From Cristatella mucedo (Eukaryota > Bryozoa > Phylactolaemata > Cristatellidae), in contig WPIO01000029.1 of the NCBI GenBank assembly GCA_009760855.2, positions 3,308,501 to 3,372,500 on the forward strand: a stretch of 64,000 bases of DNA, given 5' to 3'. Within the stretch, counting starts at the first letter, position 1. Each line of letters starts with the position of its first letter. This document shows, one piece after another, positions 10,811-23,934 of the stretch. The notes beneath the pieces are model-generated. The model was not told the DNA's origin and made no database searches. It worked only from the letters and a program-made list of their open reading frames with translations. The translations under genes and the position numbers were made by a program.

Positions 10811-11308
10811 GCCATTGAAAAGCAAGCTTCAGCCACTGCAGCCGATGGTGTCCTCTGCATTCAATGATGCTCGATGGGCTGCTTCATATGCCTTTACTTC
10901 ATGCATGCACACGAAATGGCTGCAGAGAGGCTTGGGCAACAGCTCGACCAAATTCGACTCGTAGTGGTCGGCCTGTCATGCGCACAGCATGAGCGGAGCG
11001 TGGATCATGAGCAGAGCACGGAGAAGTCAATCAGCCAGCTCAGGGGAAGAGACACCAGCAACAGAGGACTGCTCTTGCAACAACCGGGTGCCCGAGTGTA
11101 TATACAAGCAACCACAAACTACTCACTTTGCACGACACCAATAAGATTCCTGTAGATTTTTCAATGAAACCCCGAATGCAAGCCATTTTGGCTACGTCCA
11201 TCTCTTTTTTCAAGTCCTAAATTTGTAAGGCAGAATTACTTTCAGATCTGGAACACGGTTAGCGGGCACAGCGAAGCTAATAGTCAAGCAGCTTCACACA
11301 ACGAAAGA

Positions 11309-11309
<1 letters not shown>

Positions 11310-11343
<34 letters not shown>
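11310..11343 (+). repeat. (GA)n microsatellite
   Basis: GA tract about 70 bp beyond the exon 4 donor of alpha-catulin (CT on the transcribed strand). Confidence 0.95.
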
Positions 11344-11347
<4 letters not shown>

Positions 11348-11412
11348 CTCTCAATAAGGCCCTTGTGCAGCAGCTGATGCGCAGCAGAAGAGGTAGCCAT
11401 GCAGGCGCCTAC

Positions 11413-11532
11413 GTTCTGCCTCTCGCCTGTGAGGCGTCCAAACTCCACCATCTCTTCACCAAATAAGCTGAAGCCGGGAACAAATTCCGAGAAGCTGGCG
11501 ATTTGCGTAACGTGATCCAGACTTGCCGCAAC
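11413..11532 (-). CDS. CTNNAL1: alpha-catulin exon 4
   Basis: Exactly 40 codons, phase 0 at both ends. The acceptor is CTGCCGTAG and the donor GTAGGC, a non-ideal but valid GT site. The residues SFSEFVPGFSLFGEEMVEF followed by LTGERQN align closely with the catulin segment containing F-x-EFV-x-x-F-x-x-FG-x-EMVEF and the GDRQN turn; this is the strongest family match in the window. The exon begins VAASLDHV, completing the helix opened in exon 3. Introns on both sides are short (about 1.2 and 1.4 kb) and full of CT/GA tracts, including a GA tract 70 bp past the donor. Confidence 0.93.
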
Positions 11533-12728
<1,196 letters not shown>

Positions 12729-12895
12729 TTTCTGCTTCGTAGCAATGATATCCTGGACGATCATTGCATCGGCGAAGACAAGGACGCGTGCGACGGCGGA
12801 CAGCAGCAGCCGGGCTTGGTGCACCAGCTGTTCCCGCAGCGAGCGGCTGCTCGATCGACTCAGCTCGGTCGTGCACAGAGAGCCAATGGCCGCAC
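12729..12895 (-). CDS. CTNNAL1: alpha-catulin exon 3 (diagnostic catulin motif)
   Basis: Two bases plus 55 codons, after a TTCTGCAG acceptor and before a GTATGT donor (12,728). The segment QARLLLSAVARVLVFAD is the most conserved part of the vinculin/alpha-catenin N-terminal region (A-R-x-LLS-x-V-x-x-L-L-x-L-A-D). What follows, MIVQDIIATKQK, resembles the catulin-type continuation (V-x-x-IIT-x-x-x-KV) more than alpha-catenin, whose helix reads K-LL-x-Q-L-K-VV. That is the main reason for naming the gene alpha-catulin. An N-terminal serine-rich loop (ELSRSSSRSLRE) is longer or more polar than in vertebrates. Intron 3 on the downstream side (1.2 kb) is dominated by CT repeats. In this region the protein normally mediates dimerisation or partner binding; the sequence alone does not show which. 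Confidence 0.92.
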
Positions 12896-13086
12896 CTGCA
12901 GAACATGCAACTGATAGAAGCACAGCAGGGTGAGCACAGGACTTGCACAGCAAACCTGCAGCTTTGCTTGAATATATTCGGGTAACGTGATGCTGCACCA
13001 GTCAGCAGCCGCAGGCAGTTTCTGGCTCGGTCGATGGCGATGCTTCCGGATGCTGCTGCGACCACAAGTCGGCACGATGCCCGAAT

Positions 13087-13090
<4 letters not shown>

Positions 13091-13179
<89 letters not shown>

Positions 13180-13196
13180 TGTGTGTCTGTGTGTGT
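13091..13196 (+). repeat. (CT)n followed by (GT)n
   Basis: CT tract to about 13,146, then GT with interruptions to 13,196, 200 bp from catulin exon 3. Confidence 0.96.
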
Positions 13197-13242
13197 GCCC
13201 CTTACCCCAGACAGCAAGTCTCCCCCTATGCAGGAATCGTGT

Positions 13243-14487
13243 GTAATAATAATAATAATTCACTTGATAATAATTCACTTGATAAAGCACCCTCAGAGAA
13301 CTTAATCTCTCTCTAGGCACTTTACATTTGCTGTAAAGTGAAATGCAATTGAATGGTAAGTAAAATCATGCTTGAAAAACAAACAAAATGAATAATATGG
13401 TTAGGGTTGACATGCACAGGGTCAGCATGCAAATGTGGTTAGTGGCAGCATGCACAGTGTCAGCACGCATAAGCGCATCAAGGACAAATCACAGGGACCC
13501 GCTAAATGCTGTCCTAAATAGGTGTGTTTTTAGGTTCCTTTTAAATGTGGTCAGGTCGGGGGATGTTCTGACGCAGGTCGGGAGGGAGTTCCAGGCTTTG
13601 GGAGCATACAAACTAAATGCACGGTCTCCAAAGGATTCAAGGTTTGTACGAGGTATTTCTAGACTGTTGGATTCCGAAAAGCGGGTGGTACGATGCTTGG
13701 CCTGATGGGGGAGTAGATCTGAGAGATAGGCTGGAGCCATAGAATGAAAGGACCTAAAAGTGAGTGACAAAACCTTGAAGTCAATCCGTTGCTTGACTGG
13801 TAGCCAGTGCAGGTCGGCGAGAAGTGGAGTAATGTGGCAACTGCGACACTCATGACAGACAAGCCTAGCTGCGGAGTTTTGCACCAGCTGCAATCACCTG
13901 ATCGCATATGCTGGTAGGCCAGTAAGCAGTGAGTTGCAGAAGTCGAGACGGGATGTCACGAATGCATGGACCAACTTAGATGTGGTATCTTTATCTAAAC
14001 AAGCCTGAATTTGAGCAATGTTATGAAGCTGAAAATAGGCGGATTTGACTGTGGAGCTGATATGGTCGTCTAACAAGAGGTTGCTTTGGAATATGACACC
14101 TAGATTTCGAGCTGATTCAACTGGAGATATGCTGGCAGAGCCAATTTTGAGAGTCAGCCTTTCCAATCTCTGAATCACACTGGGTTTGCCCATAACAAGT
14201 AAGTTAGTTTTATCATCGTTTAGTTTTAGAAAATTTGCTGCCATCCATGTGCGGATGTCATCAATGCATGCAGCTAGTGAGTTGAGAGAATTTGAGGTGC
14301 TCGAAGGCTGGGAGGGATCAAAGCAAAGGTACAACTGAGTGTCATCCGCATAGAAGTAAAAGCCTAGATTGTGCTTGGCAATCACATCAGCAAGAGGCAG
14401 AGTATAAACCGTGAAAGAACCGGACCTAGCACTGAGCCCTGAGGTACTCCATATTTCAGAGGTACTTCAGATGATCTTTGTCCATTA
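13243..14487 (-). pseudogene. LINE-A copy with RT domain (one in-frame stop)
   Basis: Minus-strand CR1/L2-like element. Reading from 14,487 down: a NGQRSSEVPLKYGVPQGSVL block (RT motif before the catalytic loop), then FYFYADDTQLYLCFDPSQPS with an intact YADD catalytic box, then the conserved C-terminal block HWLPVKQRIDFKVLSL and terminal KTHLFRTAFSGSL. A TGA at about 13,893 splits the frame (...AYAIR stop LQLVQ...). The 3' end carries AGAGATTAAGTTCTC and a TTATTATTA tail at 13,243. Codons upstream of the RT are missing. Confidence 0.88.
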
Positions 14488-14615
14488 TACTCTCGTGTAA
14501 TGTATCTTCGGCTGTAACTCCACAAAGCCATACAGACTATGTGGGTGTTATTCAGGAGAGTTTTGCATAGCATACTAAAAGCCTAAGCAGCTTTCGGTAC
14601 GCACAATCTTGAATC
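14488..14615 (-). mobile_element. LINE-B 3' end, abutting LINE-A
   Basis: Fragment matching the last ~125 bp of LINE-B (complement of CCTAAGCAGCTTTCGGTACG and of GTAACTCCACAAAGCC). It joins directly to the LINE-A sequence at about 14,487. Confidence 0.75.
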
Positions 14616-17399
14616 GCACGGCAAGACTTAAGACGACACACAATGTCGATGGGGTTTCCGAGTGGCTGACCGATGAGCTGCCTCAAGCGGCCATAGTGAG
14701 AGGTGAGAGCTAGCTGCAGTCGAGCATCAGATCGACAAGCAGCAGGGAGTGAGCCGAATACAAGCGAAACCGGAAGGCAGTCGACTCAAAACACTGCACA
14801 GCAACTGTCTACGGATGGCAAACGATCGTAGACGATCGATCAGACAAGCTGGAGCCCATCCTGGATACAGTGCTTTTAAGTACTTTTCAGCTCTGCTGTC
14901 GTTGTCTGATAGTCACAGGCCTCATTACGTTGAAATAGCAACCCTCCAAAAAAAGACTGCTGCCATCTTCTATCTGATACCTGACCATTTTGATAACTGT
15001 TCAAAATAAGTATTGAGGGGGATTCTTCGATGGCAGGCAGCCCTTGTGCAAGAATCCAAACTGCAGTAGCGGCTTGATGGTGCATCACGCAGGGCGGATG
15101 GCTATCCGTGACGATGCAGTTCTGGTTACTTGTGACAGCAGCACTGGCGGCAGCAGCTGCTGAAAGAGCACTTATCGGTTGAGTAAGCAGTCCTTTCAGC
15201 TCACTGGCTTGAACCATAGGTACCATTGGTTGGACTTTGCTAATGCTGCTGTTGCTTTTGAATGTAACTCCATCCAGCTACAGGCTATCCCGAAGGCTGC
15301 CCTCCCTACATGTCTGGGCATGTGGGGCAAACTTCAAGTGCAGCCTACTATACGAGAGATATGTGAAGCCTCAGCAGCCGAAGGGACCTAAACATCTGTA
15401 CCAGTGTAGGTGCACAATCCAGCCACATCAGCTACGACCTATGCTGGTATCTGCACTATGGTTCTCCTAAGTGCCAGCATGAGTGCACAGTGCCCAGCAC
15501 ATGATGCACTGTGCCACATAATGATGATCTGGCAGAGGGCCAAGCCGACAATTTGTGTTTGTCTATAAGCTTCTGCAGCTCCCAATCAAGCAGCAGATAC
15601 GAGCTGCCAAGATTCTCCTTATCTATATATCTGGCAGCAGCTTAGCTCCTTCGTACCGACCCAAACTGCAGCACAGCAGCAGCCCTCCCTTCCTCGTTTC
15701 CTAAGGACAATAAACTAGGCTTCCTTGAATAGAAGCATATACAAAGTCAAGCTTTTGTATGAACAACTCTGCCTAGTGCTCATAGTACTCTTCTAGCCAG
15801 CCTCCTCTGATGATAATCGCAGCTAGCCTGAGTGAGAGTCACGCAGCGTCACAAGTTAGATCATATAAACACAGTTTTAGTCTTCTCTTTCATCTTCTGT
15901 TCCTATTTTGGCACTTCTGTTGCTACGATCCTTTGCCAAATTATTACGGCCAGAAGTATGGTCTGAGTTATGCTGCAAAGAGAGTCCGGCCGTTACCAGC
16001 TCTGAGCAACAACCTTCACCGAGACAGCACTTTCGCTGTGCATCCAGGCCCGCAGCCCCTAAATAATGAAGAAGTCGGAGCACTGAGCGGGCAGCTCGCT
16101 CGACCGTGATTAAGATTGCTGCGCCCGAGGCAAGCAGCAGGGCTGCAGAGGCAGCCTGCCATGCATGCCCCCTGACCAGGCCAGTCAGCTAGCCTATGTA
16201 GAATAAATACAAAGAGAGTGAGAGAGAGAAAGAGAGAGAGTGGAGACGTCGAGGCAGCTGCCCTTGTACCAGACATTGCTCACGGGAATGCTAATTAACT
16301 GCCTGTATTCTGATTAACATTAGCGCTGGCTATCTATCGAAACACTAGGGTTAGGCAACTACTACTTGGCTACAAGACTGCCAACGCAGACCGTGCCAGA
16401 CCGTGCCTGCACGGCAGCAAGCCGATCTGACCACGCCAGTAGGCAGCACCGGTCTGCAGCTTAGGCTAGAAGAGCGGAAGCTTCCGGAAGCTTCGGCTTC
16501 GGCAAATGCAGGTTGATGTTGCTCCAGCTCTGAGTCTGAGCCAGGCTTAGGCAGCTTGGCATCCCACTGTGCGAAGCTGCAGAAATGGTGGCGGTCTGGC
16601 GATTCTATTGCTCGGCCACCATCTGCCGGACAGCCAGCACATGAGCCCTATGCCACGGAATGCCCTGCAGCCATCTTGGCACAGCTTCCGGCAGAGAAGC
16701 AGCACCGGGAGAGAACCGCAGCCGGCAGCAGCCCAAGAAGTGCAACGGAAATGATGGGCAAATATATAACAGCAGCCACAGCCGGGAACGTCACTGCCGA
16801 ATTATTACAGCTGCACCCGACCAGGCCAGGCAGTACTTGAAGCAGCGCATCACTCTGCGACTGCTCACAGCCAGCGCAGCTGCCTGAAGCAGCGCAGTTA
16901 CGCACGTGCATGCAGCCAGCTGTGCACTGCCGGAAGACCCATCGCTACGGTGGGGAGACCCGTCGCCAGACTCAGACTGCTGAAAGCAGGCATCACCTCT
17001 CGTGCTAAGAAGTGCCCAAATCAGAGCGGATTAAGGGGCAAGTGGTGCGACCAAGCACTGCAGCATGCTTTTTGCTGAAAAGCCTCAGACAAGAGATGCA
17101 AGAAAGAACTGTGCAGTGAGTTAAACAGTGGGGTTGGGATGGTACCAGAATGAACTCCCAACAAGCACTCAAACAAAATGTGCCGGAGATGATGTGATGG
17201 TGTGCATCTACGATTGCCAGCTAGCTTGAGGTAAAGAGGATGGACACCAATGCGTAAGCTGCCCCGACTGGGACATGGCAAGCAACCAAGACAATCAGGT
17301 GGGTGCATCTAGCAAAGAATTATACAGGCAAAGGGCAAGCACTCCGGCAACGGCAGTCCACATCTCTTGGTGACACCCCGGTGATACCACTGAGACTGA

Positions 17400-18475
17400 A
17401 AAGTGTTTGATACCATTCATAGTCAAGTCCTTCTTGAGTGCCTCTCATCTTGCCTGCGCTTGACCTGCACTGCAGTCCAAAGGTTAGGTCATATCTCAGT
17501 GGGAGATTCAAAGTGTAGACGCCGACTGCTAACAGTCGTTTGGACACCCTCATGTACCACAGGGATTATCTTCAAGTTTGCATTTTTCATGATTCATACT
17601 CTACCTCATACCGATGTAATCACCAAGCACAATCTAGGATTCATTTTCTGAAAATGACACATAATAGCTGAAACTGCTTAGATGGTTTTCTGTCATCCAG
17701 CATAAATCAAGCTCAGTCAACCCCCCAAAGCATGTACTGCTGACATTTGCACTTGACTGCCAGCAAACGATTTCATATTAAATGAGGATAATACCAGCAT
17801 ACTAGTTACGGGCAAACCTAGAAAGACTCGTAAATTTCACAGCCTAACTCTAAAAATATGCTGGGCCAGAATGTCTTCGGAAGCATCAGCATAAAATCTG
17901 AGGGTCATGTTTCCAAGTGACCGTTTACTAAATGACCACATCACCTCTACCATCAAGTCTGCCTATTTTTGCCTGTGCACCATTGCGAAAAATTTGAGCC
18001 TGCAAAGACAAGGATAACACAGCCAAGCTAGCCCATGCATTTGTGCCGTCCCAACTGGACTTCTGTAACTCACAACTCACAGGTCTTCCGGCCTGTGCAA
18101 TGAGACCCTTACAGTCGGTGCAAACCTCTGCCACTGGAACTGTCACAGCCACGCCCTTGGTGCTCCACTTTACGACTTTATGAGATCAGATGCAGCTTCA
18201 CCAGCACTATTCATATGTTCTTACAGATGCTCTCGGGTAGCTCACCTATATGCCTCCTGCTTTTTGTTGAGTACTTTAGAAGCCCACATCGCCAGCTTGC
18301 CCCTACATGTTCACAAGCTGCTGCTGCCACTGATGTTTGCAAAGGCTTGCCGCTCTAACACGTAGCCTGCAGTTGGAACTTGTGCACCGCAATAGTAGTT
18401 CGCATGCACCCCCACATTTTTACACTTCGAAAGTTCGGCTGCAAAAGTTCTGAGGGTGCTATACAAATTTATTAT
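17400..18475 (+). pseudogene. LINE-A copy, strongly decayed
   Basis: Traces of the RT domain in several frames (DTIHSQVLLECLSS near 17,410; IISVDSKxR-like; LLVTGKPRKT near 17,800; LxSQLTGLPACAMRPLQ near 18,080). The 3' end at 18,430-18,475 reads TTCTGAGGGTGCTATAC...TTATTATTA. Much older than the 13-14 kb copy. Confidence 0.7.
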
Positions 18476-18589
18476 TAAGTCATCCTATAGATGACCTATG
18501 GAGTTTACACCGGGTGATTGACTAGGCCCATCCATGACGATAAGAGACAAGTAAGAAACGATATTGCATGACAGACTTTTCTATACTGC

Positions 18590-19345
18590 ACTCAAAGCCT
18601 GAGCAGCTTTCGGTAAGCATTCACTAGCCAACAGACCATCTCACGCAACAAGGAGAAAGTCAGAAGCCTAGCTGAATCACGAGAGAAGTTGAGGTAGTGA
18701 GTAGCAGCAGTAGTAGTGGAAGTAGCACCTCAGGGATGTTTCATAGTCGGCTGCAGCAGAGTCGATGTTGTTACATGTAGAAATTGTGGAAGTGAGTTCC
18801 ACAGTCTAGGACCTTCGGAGCAAAAGCTTCGGTTGCCAACGGTCTTTGAACAACTAATCTATTATCCATGGAGGACCTGAGGGTACGAGGAGGCTGAAAC
18901 TGGTGGTGCAGTTCAGCTAGATATGAAGGAGCCAAGCCGTGGCAGGCCTTGTGGGTCAGCATAAGAACTCTGCTCTGTATCCGTTGATCAACCGGCAGCC
19001 ATCCTAGCTCTTTCAGCAAAGGAGACACGTGGTCAAACCTGTGGGATTTGAAAACTAGCCTTGCAGCCCCAGGGAGCTAGTTGAATTTCTTTGCAAGCCA
19101 CCGTGAAGACAGTATCTGTATCTAATCTTAGACGGGGATCGGATGTGATGACTAGCTGTGGAAGCAGTCTCCTTAACGAAGCTCTCAAAATTTAGGCAGC
19201 TGTCGAAGACGACACCCAAATTCTGAGCAGATGTGATGGTCGCACAACAGCATCACCTATTAGAAGAGCAAAGCTTTCTAGTCCAGCCACATGCTTAGGG
19301 TGTCCTATGAGCAGCAGCTCAACCCTCCCGTGGGCAAGGCACTTG
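18590..19345 (-). pseudogene. LINE-B copy, C-terminal part
   Basis: Minus-strand relative of the 59-kb element: SPLLKELGWLPVDQRIQSRV, HGLAPSYLAELHHQFQPPRT and DNRLVVQRPLATEAFAPK correspond to the same C-terminal blocks. Upstream RT portions to 19,345 are frameshifted. The 3' end lies near 18,590. Confidence 0.8.
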
Positions 19346-20807
19346 GCTCATTTTAGCCTGCCGGCTTTACACAGTTCACTCAGCAATTAGACCTTCGTTA
19401 CCGACGACTCACCCCGATTTGCCGGCCAACTTTCCCCAGGTGGCAGCTTCCAGTGCCGGCGATCAAGCAGTGTCAAGCTAGCCCAGCTACTGCTGCAGTG
19501 CAAAGATCTCTTCGGGAAAAGGTTCTCATTCCACAATGGCTTGTTCAGGGGTCTTGGGCAGTGACAATTTGTCAATGGATCCCTCCTAAGACCTATTTGG
19601 CCGAAGGTTGACTCTCCTGCAGCCCTTCCTCATCGAAAGAAGACGAGCCATCTTTCCGTTGCTAACGCCTCGTCTGCTAAGGCCCAGCAGCATGCACTCA
19701 TCCAGCTCAAAGCACCCCCTCGTCTTCTTCGGCATTGTACAGCAGAGCTAACTACCCTGCCCTCCTCCGGAAGGCAAGATGAGGAGTTAAAAAGAGAGAC
19801 CAGAACAAGAGTGGGAATCCTCCATGTCCTCTGTCGTATAAACATGTTCGTGATTATGAGTACGTTACTGTATTAGAGCTCACTGCCTGTGGACTCGCTT
19901 CGCTGAATCATAGTAGCATTACATGTTTACTCCCGGAAGTACTGGTCGCCATCTTGCAGCATGACGAACGGAAGCTGTGTATTTTCTAGCTTCAATTAGT
20001 AGAGATCGCAGTTTTATGTAATGTAACAGTATTGTGTAACTGCATTACAGTATTACCTAATGCATACTCTGTAATGCCACTCGACTCTTGCTCGACTGAC
20101 AGCGACCCCATAGTTCCATCAGAGATGCAATAGGATGGACTCGACTCCCATGCTCCTATCTGAGGGAGGCACAGGCATTGAGCGAACGCTTAGACGGAGG
20201 CAATGAGCAGACAACTCCAGCTTGGCGCCTGCAGCAGACAGTGTAGACCGGCCGAGTCCCGGCGTACTGGTACCGTCGGATCAGCGGACGACCTAAGTCG
20301 GCTTACTTACAGCATGTCGTCTTTTGCCACAGCGGCAGCTTTCTCGGTTACGCTCAGGAAGCTGCCTCTGGTGGAGCTGCCTTCGCCTACAACTAAGCCT
20401 CAAGAGAAAGCCTAGCCGGAAGTGTATCTAGCATGCACACATATTTGCTCCTGGCTTCCTTAGAAAAGACTTCCTTAGCTGGCCACTGAGCAACATTATT
20501 TGAACCCCTTCGCTTACGTGACATGATCCCGAGTCACTGGTTAAACAGACTGCAGTGCAGTGCGCGGAGCCAGCTGTCAGCTCTGCCGCGGCCGGGCATC
20601 GTCTGCAGCGTTGCAGCATTGTCAGACATTGGTCATGACGTCAACTATCATGAGGTTTGGCCCTCATAGCAGGCCCTGGTCGCCCTTGGCCTTTGGTCAA
20701 TGCAGATGGTGGCGACTTTCTGTCCCATTAGGTAACAGCTCGGCTGGCCGCGTTTGCTTCACTTTGCTCTGTGAGCAAGAGAAAGCACAGGATGCTATGC
20801 AGAGCCA

Positions 20808-21012
20808 AGTAGGGGTTCAGGTGCTCGCGCGTTCTGACGACCGAGGTCGTGGGTCCGAGCCCTGCGGCACAACTGGCCCAGTGGTTAAAGTGCTTGCCCT
20901 GACCGAGGTCAACGTGAATGTATTTGATGGCTGAGGTCGTGGGCTCGAGCCCGCGGCATCAGCGAAGCACCTGAACAGATCAAGTTCTCTTAGGGCGTCA
21001 TACAAATGATAT
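20808..21012 (+). mobile_element. SINE-B copy with two tRNA-like heads
   Basis: Two successive heads, GACCGAGGTCGTGGGTCCGAGCCC (20,838-20,861) and CTGAGGTCGTGGGCTCGAGC (about 20,930), then the SINE-B tail GAAGCACCTGAACAGATCAAG ... CATACAAATGATAT. It looks like a dimer or a head-into-head insertion. Confidence 0.75.
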
Positions 21013-21169
21013 ACACAAGCACACGTGCACACCATACCACACAAGCACATACGGATCACATGCGTGAGCACATACAGACAATATTGCTACTCAAAGGTAT
21101 GTCTCATTCATGTGTGGTTGTTCTGCCGTTAGCTCTCGAGGTGCTTGCTGTTGAGCAACTTGCTACTCT

Positions 21170-21187
21170 GTATATTTATATACATAT

Positions 21188-21221
<34 letters not shown>

Positions 21222-21235
21222 ACATACCATACATA

Positions 21236-21269
<34 letters not shown>

Positions 21270-21375
21270 CCATACATATATATACATATCATGCATATAT
21301 ATATATATATATATATACATACATACCATACATATGTATACATACCATACATATATATACACACACACACATATT
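21170..21375. repeat. (AT)n / ATAC compound repeat
   Basis: About 200 bp of alternating TA with CATACCATACATATAT interruptions, ending in ACACACAC. Highly self-complementary. A short SINE-B-like tail (CGAGTGTCATACAAAT, 21,390) follows. Confidence 0.95.
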
Positions 21376-22677
21376 AAATGCTCTTCGAGTGTCATACAAA
21401 TATTTTTTTCATTAAAATCATAAATATATATTAAGTGAAATAGCCTGCAAAAAATTGAGTGTTGCAGTGACACAAAAGCACAGAGACAAGGAGAAACCAA
21501 TGGGGTTGGGTCCAGTTCAGATAGTTCATTTCCAGCAAAAGACAAGCCAAATTAAATTTCAAGTAGAGAAAAGCTATGTTGAGGCTCATGATAAGTGCAG
21601 CGAAAGGCACACCTCTACAATGACAACATCCAAAAAGCAGGATGAGACCGAGGAACGCATGCGGTGTTTGCTCGGCAAGCCCATCCCAGCCCATCGAGTG
21701 ACACGCACGAATGGCAGGTACACTTGCGTCATTTACCAGAAGCAGACTTCGGCCACTGTGAAACCTGTGAGTTCACAGCATCCCGCACGGGAAAGAACTA
21801 GGAAAAGCACTCGGACTTAGATTACTTAGACTCTAACACAACAATATCCTTCGTAGTTTCGTCCTAAGCTGCTAGTGCAACAGTACGCACTTCTGCTTCC
21901 ATTTTTGCTCAGCTACGCTTCTCGCGTTATCTGGGTTGCATCAGATAAAGGGTATCGGCTACTGCTTGTGCACGCCGAATGAGTGACACTTGGCCTTTGA
22001 GCGCACTACAGACAACTCTCCTGTGTAGCACCAGCAGCTTCATCTTCGCAGCTTTGTGGAGTAGCAAAAGGGATGTGTGGACACAAAAGAATGTGTATCG
22101 AATTTATGTGCCCAGCAGGCAGTTACGCTGACTGACACGACCTGCTTGCGCTAGCTAGCAGCGATCGCTCAGCACGGCGGTGGCGGCAGCGCGCATAGCC
22201 GGAGCTACGCAAGCGCACCCGGTGCCACCCGCTAAGCTCACGGCTTGACCGAGCACAACTCAGCTGCAAGAGCTGCCATCGACTAGACGACAAGATCGCC
22301 GAGGCTCCCACGCTCGCGAGCACCGGCCAGCAAAGCGCGCACTCGGCCTGCCTGCCGCCATCGCCGCAGGGTCTACTGAGAGCTGCCGCACCAAGCGAGG
22401 GACGGCCGAGGCGCAGCAGAGCAAAGAGCCGGCAGAGGGCATGCTGCAGCAGGCCATCGCCTCTGCACAGGCACTGCAGGGGTTCTAGCGGATGCGGACC
22501 GCCGAGCGCATCATGCACCGGGCTGAGCAAGCGAGCGCACCTATTGCGACGCCAGGCAAATTCGATGTACCCGAGAGTTCTCAGGGGGTTTTCAAGCTGG
22601 CGTGAGTGCCCCACTCCCTCCCCGTCCATCACTGGTGCCATAATCGCCAGGTTTAAATAAAAGGCGATGCAAAGCTG

Positions 22678-22815
22678 ACTTCGATTTAACGGCCTCTATC
22701 GAGGCACCGGAGCTTTAACGATTATCTCCACCCACCCGTGTGCAGGAAAAAGAAAACATTACCAGCTGCAGGATTCGAACTCGCGACCTAGGTCGTGACA
22801 TGCGAGCACCTAGTA
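22678..22815 (-). mobile_element. SINE-A copy
   Basis: Complement of tail (GATTTAACGGCCTC) and head (GATTCGAACTCGCGACC) as in the other minus-strand SINE-A copies; body diverged. Confidence 0.7.
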
Positions 22816-23668
22816 GTAGCACCTACTAGTGAGCAAAAGCCCGTGTGTGTCTGGGGACTAAGGACGACCACATCACGGCATCACCTCAAGCTTCGGCCAG
22901 GACTTCGGCTGAGCACATGACGCCGGTCGTGATGCAAGACGACGTGATGTGAGACGTCCGGAAGAGCACGACCTGGCTCGACAGCAATGACAGACAGACA
23001 GGACAAAAGCAGCCGGCTTTCGAGCAGGTACCGCGCGGCTGCAGCTTGCGTCCGGCTCTCCAACTATTCGGCCAAGGCCACGACGGTATACGTGTCAGCG
23101 CTCTGCCTGCCAGATCAATGAGCCCCCAGACACGGATCAACTGGGAGGGCCAGCTGAGCGTTGCCAGTGGCAGAAATGGCCAAACGATATGACGGCAGCA
23201 GAGATTGACTGATCCACCTATGTGCACCCCTGCTGCTTTTCTACGCAGTCACGTCGACGACTGAGGTGGTGGTGCCAGGGCGCCAAAGCATTTTCACGGC
23301 AAACGGCCCTGGTCGGCTCACTCGTGCGCGCTCGTGCAGGCTCGCTCGAGCAACCGAGTGACAGAGCGATGACGAAATGTCGATGATCAACGGTGGACAG
23401 CCGAGTGGCCACCAAAGTTACAACGCATGTCGAGCACATGATTTGCGCAGAGTAAAGAGAGGTCGCGGAGGCGGCCACGTCGTCGCCACCTCCGCTGCAT
23501 CTTTACGCAGTACTCCCTTAGTTTTGCTAGTCGGTCATCGATAGCCAGTCGACCGTGAGCAGCAAAGCTCGTGTATCAGGAGGCCAAAGGTCGCGCCAAA
23601 CTAGCACACACGCTGCTCCGCTTTAAGGCCGCCGGGCTAAGCCAGCGCTGCGCATTCGACAAACGTAC

Positions 23669-23852
23669 TGGCGTCTCGCGCGTCCTTGCACGCCTCCACG
23701 ACGGCCGCTTCCTTCGACTGCGGGTCGGCGGTCACGGCACGAAGGCCGGCAGCAGTGAAGCGCTCGACGGCGACCACGATGCTCTGCGACGCCAGCTCCA
23801 CCTGGTGCCGATCGAGCGGAAAGTCTGATTTGGTGTTGACCAGCGCATTTAT
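23669..23852 (-). CDS. CTNNAL1: alpha-catulin exon 2
   Basis: Exon of 61 codons plus one base. It begins INALVNTKSDFPLD after a TTTCAG acceptor, phase 0, continuing the LVNQ of exon 1 exactly as the family reads through its first helices. The middle holds the amphipathic stretch SQSIVVAVERFTAAG and ends VVEACKDARDA, corresponding to the second and third helices of the N-terminal bundle in human catulin (family pattern I-A-C-x-x-A-K-x-A). The donor GTACGT lies at 23,668. The split codon (A from this exon, GT from exon 3) makes a serine. The same frame runs into a TAG 33 nt past the donor, so splicing is needed. Intron 1 upstream is 7.3 kb and carries the large minisatellite. The plus-strand open frame over this place is its shadow. 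Confidence 0.88.
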
Positions 23853-23932
23853 CTGAAACGACGAGAGCGAAGCAGACTACTGCAAGCGTCCGGCGATCGC
23901 ACCGTGTTTATGTGCATGTTTATGTGCATGCG

Positions 23933-23934
<2 letters not shown>

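Larger units (their letters stand above)
10051..11412 (-). other. alpha-catulin intron 4
   Basis: 1.36-kb intron with the 13-bp tandem repeat next to the exon 5 acceptor, a SINE-A copy (10,640-10,810) and a GA tract near exon 4. Confidence 0.7.
12896..23668 (-). other. alpha-catulin intron 2
   Basis: 10.8-kb intron. It contains CT/GT repeats at 13.1 kb, LINE-A and LINE-B copies (13.2-14.6, 17.4-18.5, 18.6-19.3 kb), SINE-B and an AT array (20.8-21.4 kb) and a SINE-A at 22.7 kb. The stretches 14.6-17.3 and 19.4-20.8 kb show no feature I can support. The region 22.1-23.6 kb is GC-rich with long frames on both strands but no recognised similarity. Confidence 0.6.

Noticed and set aside
17021-17308. 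95-codon minus frame with Leu-rich segments
   Set aside because: No recognised family, no convincing splice sites, and it lies in an intron beside decayed LINE DNA.
21129-21545. Ile/Tyr-rich frames at 21.1-21.5 kb resembling membrane segments
   Set aside because: They are translations of the AT/ATAC repeat.
21455-21820. 121-codon plus frame with Cys residues, considered as a piggyBac-like zinc ribbon
   Set aside because: The Cys/His spacing does not fit a known ribbon and there is no supporting transposase block nearby.
22123-23227. Long frames in GC-rich DNA at 22.1-23.2 kb, considered as extra catulin exons
   Set aside because: Exon 2 joins exon 3 in phase and in family order with nothing missing, and none of these frames matches the catulin pattern.
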